The notes under the pieces were generated by a model. It made no database searches and was not told where the DNA came from. It was given only the letters and a program-made list of their open reading frames with translations. From Proteobacteria bacterium UBA4457 (GTDB lineage Bacteria > Pseudomonadota > Gammaproteobacteria > Ga0077536), in the NCBI GenBank assembly GCA_002390205.1, contig DGOV01000128.1, positions 1 through 13,321 on the forward strand: a stretch of DNA of 13,321 nt, read 5' to 3'. Positions 1-6,037 of the stretch are shown one piece after another. The first letter of the stretch is position 1; each line of letters begins with the position of its first letter. The translations under genes and the position numbers were made by a program.

Positions 1-1338
1 CCAGCCCTCATTTCAAAGTACGGTGAAGCTATCATCATGCGGTCTTTCACAAAGCCTGCACAAGAATATCCACTTTTCATACGCACTGAGCAAGACCCAA
101 AACTGGAAGCGTTTAACCTAATAGATGACAAGCTGGTTACCTTAGTGAGTGAAAAATCAGAGGACCAATCAAACTTTAGTATCATCACTTATCAACTTAC
201 TAGCCGACAGGCTGAGAAAATAGTTGAACAACCTATACACCCATCACAAAAACTCTCGCTAAACAACAGTCGGGAGTTGTTTTTTAGTGTTTCGAAAAAT
301 GCCAGCCACGTTCTTTTATGCCAGCAAAGTGCCTACGAGAAGCAATCCAAAACTGCGTTTTCAGTAATAACACATCACAATGATAAAATTGAACAGATAT
401 CTCTTCCAAGTGAATTTGAAGGGGATGATGTAACACTTCTAGGCGCAACCATTGATAATGCAGGCATCGTGTACTTCGCTACAGAGACAGGGATTAAACT
501 AAATAGTCCTTTCCGGAAAAAATACTTGGTTTACAGCTATCATCCAGCTTCAAAAACATTAACTGAGTTCGATCTTACTTCCAATGAATTCTTTATACTG
601 GACCTAGTTGTTACAACCACTGATAAAGGTGCGGTAATCACTTGCCTTTATAGCACTGACCCATTAGAAGAAGATAAGTCTAGCGGTTACACATTCGTTA
701 AACTACATGAAAATGGTCTTGAAATAGACAAACGCTTAGCGGGTAACTTTGATGAAAATATGGTTCGACTTTTTGGAGAAGACGAGAGTGAACTTAGAAG
801 TATTAAAGACCTCTTCCTGAGTAAAACTATAGACGTAAACGATGATTATTGGCTAGTGATGGAAAAGCGCTATAAGAGCAGAGTTTGCACTGCTGACCCA
901 CATACTGGAATCATGACTTGCTCCGATCAGTATCACTTTAACGCTGTAGCGTTTGAAAACATTCTAAATCCTAATAAAACGGTCACCATAGATAAGCGTC
1001 AAATTGACTATGACTCACCAAGTATTTTCACAAAACAGGCGATCACTCAGCACAATAACGACATTTTCATGTTTTACAATGACCATTTCAAGAATTCGGA
1101 TGGTTCACATGAACATACAATGAGCAACACCAACAGATCTGTACTTAGATTTGCAAAAATGAGCGGCAACTCCATATTAATGAGTGGTGTGGTCCAAAAT
1201 AAGAGACAAACTGGCTTTGTATTTGTGTCTGCATTCGGGATTCCTCAGTATAAAAATTACTCTTTTTTGCTCTCGGCAGACGGAAAACTCTTTCGAGTTG
1301 GAAAATTAGATCTTAATCAGCTTAATGAGGCAAAATAG
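1..1338 (+). CDS. Hypothetical protein, 5' end outside the window
   Basis: I do not recognise the family. The frame is open from base 1, so the gene probably starts left of the window; the first ATG at 37 is an internal candidate start and gives 433 residues. The product is soluble-looking, with no clear signal peptide or membrane segment in the visible part. It is rich in short alternating beta-type stretches with repeated 'Y/F-x-hydrophobic' segments and phrases such as DDYWLVMEKRY and SADGKLFRVGKL. This is what one would expect of a beta-propeller or WD-like sheet protein, but no repeat is clear enough to count blades. It has few cysteines, the most evident being a pair flanking a short loop (VCTADPHTGIMTC). 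Its codons are AT-rich, like the next two genes. It stops 45 bp before the polyprenyl synthase gene. That it is a real gene is fairly sure; its function is unknown. Confidence 0.6.
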   Translation, partial: PALISKYGEAIIMRSFTKPAQEYPLFIRTEQDPKLEAFNLIDDKLVTLVSEKSEDQSNFSIITYQLTSRQAEKIVEQPIHPSQKLSLNNSRELFFSVSKNASHVLLCQQSAYEKQSKTAFSVITHHNDKIEQISLPSEFEGDDVTLLGATIDNAGIVYFATETGIKLNSPFRKKYLVYSYHPASKTLTEFDLTSNEFFILDLVVTTTDKGAVITCLYSTDPLEEDKSSGYTFVKLHENGLEIDKRLAGNFDENMVRLFGEDESELRSIKDLFLSKTIDVNDDYWLVMEKRYKSRVCTADPHTGIMTCSDQYHFNAVAFENILNPNKTVTIDKRQIDYDSPSIFTKQAITQHNNDIFMFYNDHFKNSDGSHEHTMSNTNRSVLRFAKMSGNSILMSGVVQNKRQTGFVFVSAFGIPQYKNYSFLLSADGKLFRVGKLDLNQLNEAK

Positions 1339-1352
1339 GTATAGAATTAGTG

Positions 1353-1360
1353 TAAGTTTG
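1353..1360 (+). promoter_or_regulatory. Candidate Bacteroidota -7 promoter element (TAAGTTTG)
   Basis: TAAGTTTG matches TAnnTTTG, the -7 consensus of the primary sigma factor in Bacteroidota. It lies in the 45-bp gap before the polyprenyl synthase gene and ends 23 nt before its GTG start, so the leader would be short. No TTG-type -33 box is seen at the usual spacing, which lowers confidence. A second such box precedes the next gene. Confidence 0.4.
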
Positions 1361-1383
1361 GCCATCGATATCGAAAAAACTTA

Positions 1384-2358
1384 GTGACATCCATAGATAG
1401 CATAAAAGCACCCATCGCATCAGAGATGGTTACTTTCGAAGACAAGTTTCGGAAGTCAATGAAGAGTTCTGTGCCGTTACTTGACAAAATCACACACTAC
1501 ATTGTAAAACGAAAAGGAAAGCAAATTAGACCAATGTTTGTTTTTCTGTCGGCTCAAGCCTTAGGAGGAATTTCCGAAAGCACTCATAGAGGAGCTGCTT
1601 TGATTGAGTTACTGCATACAGCAACTCTTGTGCATGATGATGTGGTTGACGACTCTTTTGAGCGTAGAGGTTTCTTTTCGATCAACGCCCTCTGGAAAAA
1701 CAAAATTGCCGTACTTGTGGGTGACTACCTTCTGTCTAGAGGCCTTTTACTAGCAATTAAAAACAAAGACTTTAAACAACTTGAAATCGTTTCTACAGCC
1801 GTTGAGGGAATGAGCGAAGGTGAGTTACTACAAATTGAAGAGAGCAGAGGTGTAAACCTGAAAGAAGACGTCTATTTTGAAATCATTCGTCAAAAAACAG
1901 CTACATTAATTGCTAGCTGCTGTGCATGCGGTGCTGCTTCAGCTGGAGCTGATGATGAAGTGATTGAAAAAATGAGGCAAATTGGAGAAAACATAGGTAT
2001 TGCCTTTCAAATAAAAGATGACCTTTTCGATTATGGTATTGGTGGAAAGATAGGCAAGCCAACAGGTATTGACATCAAGGGAAAAAAAAGCACTTTACCT
2101 CTTATCTATGCGCTTAATAATGCTACAGGCAGCGATAAAAGACGAATTTTACGAATCGTAAAAAGAAAAAGCAAAAACAAAAAAGAGGTGGATCACGTGA
2201 TCAATTATGTCTTGACATCAGGGGGCATAGAATATGCAGATAAGAAAATGAGAGATTATGCCTCAAAAGCAATAGCAGAAATACAATCACTACCCGATAA
2301 TGAGGCCAGAAACTCGCTCATTCAATTAGTTCAGTTCACAATTGACAGAGAAAAATAA
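1384..2358 (+). CDS. Long-chain polyprenyl diphosphate synthase
   Basis: This trans-type isoprenyl diphosphate synthase adds isopentenyl diphosphate units to an allylic primer. In Bacteroidota it most likely makes the side chain of menaquinone. Visible motifs are GKQIRP (residues 45-50), the first aspartate-rich motif DDVVD (85-89) and the second, DDLFD (212-216); both bind Mg-diphosphate. The residues four and five places before the first motif are small (Ala80, Thr81). In this family small residues here permit long products rather than C15. The 324-residue length is full size. The GTG start at 1384 is chosen because the N-terminus (SIDSIKAPIASEM...FEDKFRKSMKSS) fits the family and the frame has no better start. 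There is no Shine-Dalgarno sequence, as is usual in Bacteroidota. An A-rich tract at 2161-2188 encodes a Lys-rich loop. The enzyme class is certain; the exact chain length is inferred. Confidence 0.93.
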   Translation: MTSIDSIKAPIASEMVTFEDKFRKSMKSSVPLLDKITHYIVKRKGKQIRPMFVFLSAQALGGISESTHRGAALIELLHTATLVHDDVVDDSFERRGFFSINALWKNKIAVLVGDYLLSRGLLLAIKNKDFKQLEIVSTAVEGMSEGELLQIEESRGVNLKEDVYFEIIRQKTATLIASCCACGAASAGADDEVIEKMRQIGENIGIAFQIKDDLFDYGIGGKIGKPTGIDIKGKKSTLPLIYALNNATGSDKRRILRIVKRKSKNKKEVDHVINYVLTSGGIEYADKKMRDYASKAIAEIQSLPDNEARNSLIQLVQFTIDREK

Positions 2359-2374
2359 AGCCGAAATATTAGGC

Positions 2375-2382
2375 TAACTTTG
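2375..2382 (+). promoter_or_regulatory. Candidate Bacteroidota -7 promoter element (TAACTTTG)
   Basis: TAACTTTG matches the Bacteroidota -7 consensus TAnnTTTG. It lies in the 41-bp gap between the polyprenyl synthase stop and the lipoprotein ATG, ending 17 nt before that start. The nearest upstream TTG (2342-2344) is 30 nt away, too far for a standard -33 box, so the call rests on the -7 match, its placement and the similar box at 1353. Confidence 0.4.
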
Positions 2383-2399
2383 AAGACGACTCAACGTTT

Positions 2400-2627
2400 A
2401 TGAAAAAGACTCTATTTACACTCAGTATAATTGCTGTGTTTGGTTTATCTTCTTGTAACAATTGCTTAACCTGCAGTGGGTGCGATGAAGGGGTGACGTT
2501 TATAAGCTCAGATGGCTCTGAATCAACAGAGGTTGAGGTTTGCGGAAATGATGCTGCAAGTAATGATGATTTCGATGCTGCGATTTCAGAGTATGAATCT
2601 TACGGCTGCACTTGCACCGAAATCTAA
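2400..2627 (+). CDS. Small cysteine-rich lipoprotein
   Basis: This is a 75-residue predicted lipoprotein. MKKTLFTLSIIAVFGLSSC is a classic type II signal peptide: two lysines, a hydrophobic core and the lipobox LSSC, so Cys19 would be lipidated. The mature protein opens with cysteines at exact three-residue spacing (Cys19, 22, 25, 28). It then has Cys48 and a C-terminal CTC pair (Cys70, Cys72) after a short acidic helix (DDFDAAISEYESYG). Very small proteins with this plan, a Cys-x2-Cys head and a 'YxxxxxxxExxGCxC' tail, occur in Bacteroidota, but I know of no established function. The cysteines could form disulfides or hold a metal; the sequence does not decide. No Shine-Dalgarno sequence is seen. 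The gene ends 18 bp before the convergent stop of gcdH, where the character of the DNA changes. Confidence 0.82.
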   Translation: MKKTLFTLSIIAVFGLSSCNNCLTCSGCDEGVTFISSDGSESTEVEVCGNDAASNDDFDAAISEYESYGCTCTEI

Positions 2628-2645
2628 ATCATTGCTTGAATACTT

Positions 2646-3866
2646 CTAAGAAAAGGCATTTTCTCCAGTAATATCCAAGCCTGTAATAAGCAGGTGAATA
2701 TCATGAGTGCCTTCATAGGTGTTTACGGCCTCAAGATTAAGGAGATGCCTAATAACATGATATTCATCTGAGACCCCATTTCCGCCGTGCATATCCCGAG
2801 AGACTCTTGCAATATCTAGCGCCTTACCGCAATTATTTCTCTTTACTAGGGATATAGCCTCAGGCGATCCCTGACCTTGATCAATCATTCTCCCAACGGA
2901 TAGAGATGCCTGATAACCTAAAGCTATTTCTGTTTGCATATCTGCGAGTTTTTTCTGCACCAGTTGGTTGGCCGCTAAAGGTCGGCCGAACTGCTCTCGG
3001 TTAAGTGTGTAATCAAGTGATGCATGCCAGCAGAATTCAGCGGCGCCCATTGCTCCCCAGGATATTCCATATCGAGCTCTGTTGAGACAGCCAAAAGGTC
3101 CTTTCAAGCCTTTCACGTTAGGCAGAAGCTGCTCATCGGAAACGAAAACTTCATCCATGACAATCTCGCCGGTTATTGAAGCACGAAGTGAAAATTTACC
3201 CTCAATTTTCGGGGCGGACAAACCTGACATATCTTTCTCTAGAATAAAGCCTCGAATTATATCGTCTTCGGTTTTTCCCCAAACTACAAACACATCAGCT
3301 ATTGGAGAATTGGAGATCCACATTTTATTTCCGGTCAACACGTATCCGCCGTCAACTTTCTTCGCTCTTGTTCTCATCCCACCCGGATCAGAGCCATGAT
3401 CAGGTTCTGTTAGTCCGAAGCATCCTACCCATTCCCCCTTAGCTAGCTTCGGCAAATACTTTGCTCTTTGTCCTTCTGATCCATAGGCATAGATAGGGTG
3501 CATCACTAAGCTGGATTGCACACTCATCGCTGAGCGGTAGCCTGAATCAACTCGTTCTACTTCTCGAGCTATTAAGCCGTAATCTACATAGGATAAGCCG
3601 GCACCTCCATACTGTTCTGGAATAGTCGCTCCGAGGAATCCATGTTCTCCGAATTCGCGCATTATTTCTCTATCAAATGTTTCATGACGATGTGCTTGTA
3701 AAACTCTAGGCAGAAGCTTTGATTGGCAGAAAATGTTGGCGGCTTCGCTTAAGAGTCGTTCTTCTTCAGATAAACGACCTTGCAAACCAAGAGGATCGAT
3801 CCAGTTGAATTTTGCCTCAGCAGTAGGAGTGATGTCGCTGTTAACACGTAGAGGGTTGGTTGCCAT
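2646..3866 (-). CDS. gcdH: Glutaryl-CoA dehydrogenase
   Basis: This FAD acyl-CoA dehydrogenase oxidises and decarboxylates glutaryl-CoA to crotonyl-CoA, a step in lysine, tryptophan and some aromatic degradation, and passes electrons to ETF. Features specific to the glutaryl-CoA branch are visible: SGYRSAMSVQSSLVMHP with Arg111 and Ser115, which match the substrate-carboxylate Arg94 and Ser98 of human GCDH; FGCLNRARYGISWG (258-271); SLVKRNNCGKALDIAR (339-354); and NTYEGTHDIH with the catalytic base Glu385. The 406-residue length is normal for the family and both ends look complete. An AAAGGA ribosome binding site (about 3872-3877) lies five bases before the ATG. It is divergent from etfB across a long control region, which fits its need for ETF. 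No clear sigma70 promoter was found; the best -10-like hexamer is TACAAT on the - strand at 3943-3948, without a good -35. Confidence 0.95.
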   Translation of the reverse strand: MATNPLRVNSDITPTAEAKFNWIDPLGLQGRLSEEERLLSEAANIFCQSKLLPRVLQAHRHETFDREIMREFGEHGFLGATIPEQYGGAGLSYVDYGLIAREVERVDSGYRSAMSVQSSLVMHPIYAYGSEGQRAKYLPKLAKGEWVGCFGLTEPDHGSDPGGMRTRAKKVDGGYVLTGNKMWISNSPIADVFVVWGKTEDDIIRGFILEKDMSGLSAPKIEGKFSLRASITGEIVMDEVFVSDEQLLPNVKGLKGPFGCLNRARYGISWGAMGAAEFCWHASLDYTLNREQFGRPLAANQLVQKKLADMQTEIALGYQASLSVGRMIDQGQGSPEAISLVKRNNCGKALDIARVSRDMHGGNGVSDEYHVIRHLLNLEAVNTYEGTHDIHLLITGLDITGENAFS

Positions 3867-3972
3867 TAGAATCCTTTTGGAAAGTGTTTTTATAAATTAA
3901 TGAGTCCGTTACTAATATGCTTGATTTTTATGTCAGAAGATTATTGTAACATTTTTTGTGATTTGGGCTTAG

Positions 3973-4071
3973 CTTGAATGCTAAATTAATATTTTCATAA
4001 AACTCAAGTTTGCACAACATGAGGGACTTGGCATCTATTGTGCAAATTCAAAAAAAAGCTTAGCGTTCAAG
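3973..4071. repeat. Nested inverted repeat, possible operator
   Basis: The outer arms are CTTGAATGCTAA (3973-3984) and TTAGCGTTCAAG (4060-4071), complementary at 11 of 12 positions. The inner arms are TTTGCACAA (4009-4017) and TTGTGCAAA (4038-4046), a perfect 9-bp inverted repeat around a 20-bp spacer. The outer and inner centres differ by about 5 bp, so the two are nearly but not exactly concentric. A 7-bp direct repeat GCTTAGC also marks both sides (3967-3973, 4058-4064). Paired half-sites between divergent genes are typical of binding sites for a dimeric regulator, but the regulator is not identified. Confidence 0.5.
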
Positions 4072-4251
4072 TTATGACTTTTTTGCTGTCCTCTTTATTG
4101 GTAACATGACGCATGCTGTTTTGAATCCAATTTATTTTGAACGTTTACAAGTTTAAACCATATAAAGTGTTGATCTTCTCGGCCAATGATATATTCAAGA
4201 TTCGTGAGCTAGAAAAACCTCTGTAAGAGATCTACGGAGTTTAAAGTGTCG

Positions 4252-4257
4252 TATAAT
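4252..4257 (+). promoter_or_regulatory. -10 box (TATAAT) of the etf operon
   Basis: This is a perfect sigma70 -10 hexamer 48 bp before the etfB ATG, giving a likely leader of about 40 nt. There is no recognisable TTGACA 16-18 bp upstream, so the promoter may be weak or need an activator. The hexamer lies inside the possible 20-codon upstream extension of etfB, which argues against that extension being translated. Confidence 0.5.
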
Positions 4258-4305
4258 CTGTTAACTGGATTAAAACACGGTTTTTCTTTTAATTTGGAGA
4301 GTTAC

Positions 4306-5058
4306 ATGAAGATTTTAGTCGCAGTAAAGCGTGCTATTGATTACAACGTAAAAGCGCGTCCTAAATCAGATGGATCTGGAGTAGAGCTAGCAAACGTCAA
4401 AATGTCTATGAATCCTTTTGATGAGATAGCTGTAGAAGAGGCGATTAGAATTCAAGAGGCTGAGACGACCACGGAAACAGTAGCAGTTTCTATTGGCGCC
4501 AAGCAGTGCCAGGAGACGTTACGAACAGCCATGGCTATGGGAGTAGACAGAGGAATATTAGTCGAGACTGAGGAAGATGTGCAACCATTAGCAGTCGCAC
4601 AAGCTCTGAAAGCTATTGTTGATAAAGAACAGCCAGACCTGGTTCTGCTAGGGAAACAAGCGATTGATGATGACTCTAATCAGGTAGGACAAATGCTGTC
4701 GGCATTATTAGGGTGGTCTCAAGGAACATTTGCATGTGGTGTTGAACTCAAAGGCAATAGCTTAGTTACTGTCCGAAGAGAGGTTGATGGAGGAATACAG
4801 ACTTTAGAACTGAAAATGCCTGCAATAATAACGTCCGATCTGCGACTTAATGAGCCCAGGTATGTGAAGTTGCCGAACATAATGAAAGCCAAAAAGAAAC
4901 AACTCGATACATTCACTCCCGATGAGCTCGGGCTAGACCTAGCCTCACGGATCAAGGTGCTTACAGTTTCTGAGCCTCCTGTTAGAGAAGGCGGTGTGAA
5001 AGTCGAGGACGTTAATCAATTAATAGATAAACTTCGAAACCAAGCAAAGGTGATTTGA
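4306..5058 (+). CDS. etfB: Electron transfer flavoprotein, beta subunit
   Basis: EtfB is the AMP-binding subunit of the soluble EtfAB heterodimer, which takes electrons from acyl-CoA dehydrogenases such as the divergent GcdH. The 250-residue product begins MKILVAVKRAIDYN. It has the family core segments NPFDEIAVEEAIR, LLGKQAIDDDSNQVGQMLSALLGW and LPNIMKAKKKQ; the last is the recognition loop that docks dehydrogenases, with the conserved leucine of human ETFB Leu195. The length is standard. The ATG at 4306 is chosen over the in-frame GTG at 4246 because GGAGAG (4296-4301) sits just upstream, the protein aligns from MKILV, and the -10 box overlaps the longer version. It is followed after one base by etfA, so the two are surely cotranscribed. 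Confidence 0.95.
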   Translation: MKILVAVKRAIDYNVKARPKSDGSGVELANVKMSMNPFDEIAVEEAIRIQEAETTTETVAVSIGAKQCQETLRTAMAMGVDRGILVETEEDVQPLAVAQALKAIVDKEQPDLVLLGKQAIDDDSNQVGQMLSALLGWSQGTFACGVELKGNSLVTVRREVDGGIQTLELKMPAIITSDLRLNEPRYVKLPNIMKAKKKQLDTFTPDELGLDLASRIKVLTVSEPPVREGGVKVEDVNQLIDKLRNQAKVI

Positions 5059-5059
5059 A

Positions 5060-5995
5060 ATGGCAGTATTGGTATTAGCTGAGCACAATAACGCGGCTCT
5101 AGGGGCCTCGACACTTAATGCAGTTAGCGCCGCTTTAGAAATAGGCGGCGATATTGACATTTTGGTAGCAGGCTTAGACTGTTCTGAGGTTGCAAAAAGC
5201 GCCTCTGAAATTAAGGGGATACGCAAAGTCATATGTGCTGACTCTTCTTGTTACGCCCATTCTCTAGCAGAAGATCTAGCCAGTTTGATAGTAAAGATAG
5301 CGGGAGATTATGAACATTTACTGGCCGCAGCAACCACAACCGGTAAAAACGTAATGCCTCGAGTCGCAGCATTATTAGATGTGGGGCAAATATCAGACAT
5401 AATAAGCGTATTATCGCCTGATACATTCACACGTCCTATTTATGCTGGAAATATAATTGCAACTGTTCAAGCTACAGACGATAAAAAAGTGATCACAGTT
5501 CGTACCACTGGTTTTGATGCTGCTAGCGAGACCGGAGGCACAGCAGTTATAGAGATGATCGAAGCAGCATCGGAAAGCGGTTTGGCAACGTTTATCTCGG
5601 AAGAGTTGACTAAGTCTGATCGACCGGAGCTTGCTGCTGCAAATATTATTGTGTCTGGTGGCCGGGGGATGGGTAGTGGTGAAAACTTCTCAATAATTGA
5701 AGCGTTAGCGGATAAATTAGGAGCTGCTGTAGGTGCATCTAGGGCGGCAGTAGATGCGGGTTATGTTCCTAACGATTACCAAGTGGGTCAGACTGGGAAA
5801 GTAGTTGCTCCAGACCTCTATATCGCGATTGGTATTTCGGGAGCTATTCAGCACTTAGCCGGCATGAAAGACTCGAAAGTAATTGTTGCTATCAACAAAG
5901 ATGAAGAGGCGCCAATTTTTGGAGTTGCAGATTACGGTTTAGTAGGGGACTTGTTCAAAGAAGTTCCTGCGATGGTCGAGGCTCTCGACGACTAA
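5060..5995 (+). CDS. etfA: Electron transfer flavoprotein, alpha subunit
   Basis: EtfA carries the redox-active FAD of the ETF heterodimer. The 311-residue length is normal for the non-bifurcating (group 1) proteobacterial form. The C-terminal FAD domain is clear: VSGGRGMGSGENF (about residues 197-209), GASRAAVDAGYVPNDYQVGQTGKVVAPDLYIAIGISGAIQHLAGM, with the conserved Gln-Thr-Gly-Lys and Ser-Gly-Ala-Ile-Gln-His stretches, and the terminal segment NKDEEAPIFGVADYGLVGDLF. The N-terminal half is the usual more variable domain that contacts EtfB. The start codon lies one base after the etfB stop. AAAGG (5046-5050), inside the end of etfB, serves as ribosome binding site, so translation is probably coupled. 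With etfB and the next gene it forms the full path from acyl-CoA dehydrogenases to the quinone pool. Confidence 0.95.
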   Translation: MAVLVLAEHNNAALGASTLNAVSAALEIGGDIDILVAGLDCSEVAKSASEIKGIRKVICADSSCYAHSLAEDLASLIVKIAGDYEHLLAAATTTGKNVMPRVAALLDVGQISDIISVLSPDTFTRPIYAGNIIATVQATDDKKVITVRTTGFDAASETGGTAVIEMIEAASESGLATFISEELTKSDRPELAAANIIVSGGRGMGSGENFSIIEALADKLGAAVGASRAAVDAGYVPNDYQVGQTGKVVAPDLYIAIGISGAIQHLAGMKDSKVIVAINKDEEAPIFGVADYGLVGDLFKEVPAMVEALDD

Positions 5996-6037
5996 AGCTA
6001 AGAATTTTTTTAAAAACTCTAATTCAAAGGCTTGAAC

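Larger units (their letters stand above)
3867..4305. promoter_or_regulatory. Divergent control region between gcdH and etfB
   Basis: This AT-rich stretch of about 440 bp holds no credible gene. It must carry the promoters for gcdH leftward and the etf operon rightward. It contains a nested inverted repeat (3973-4071, listed separately), a consensus TATAAT for etfB, and a weak TACAAT for gcdH (- strand, 3943-3948). CAAGTT occurs three times (4005-4010, 4068-4073, 4148-4153). Neither promoter has a good -35 box, which would suit activator-dependent expression; that is inference. Confidence 0.6.

Noticed and set aside
2161..2188. A-rich tract in the polyprenyl synthase gene, possible slippage site
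   Set aside because: The reading frame and family alignment continue intact through it; it simply encodes a lysine-rich loop.
3082..3399. 105-codon + strand open frame inside gcdH
   Set aside because: It is antisense to a fully conserved enzyme gene, shows no family resemblance and no ribosome binding site.
4151..4158. GTTTAAAC palindrome as an operator
   Set aside because: An 8-bp AT-rich palindrome is easily met by chance in this region, and no second copy or spacing pattern supports it.
4246..4305. Upstream 20-codon extension of etfB from a GTG at 4246
   Set aside because: It overlaps a consensus TATAAT box, has no ribosome binding site and adds residues absent from the family; ATG 4306 has GGAGAG in front of it.
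4719..5426. Three - strand open frames across etfB and etfA
   Set aside because: They are antisense to strongly conserved genes and have low-complexity, family-less translations.
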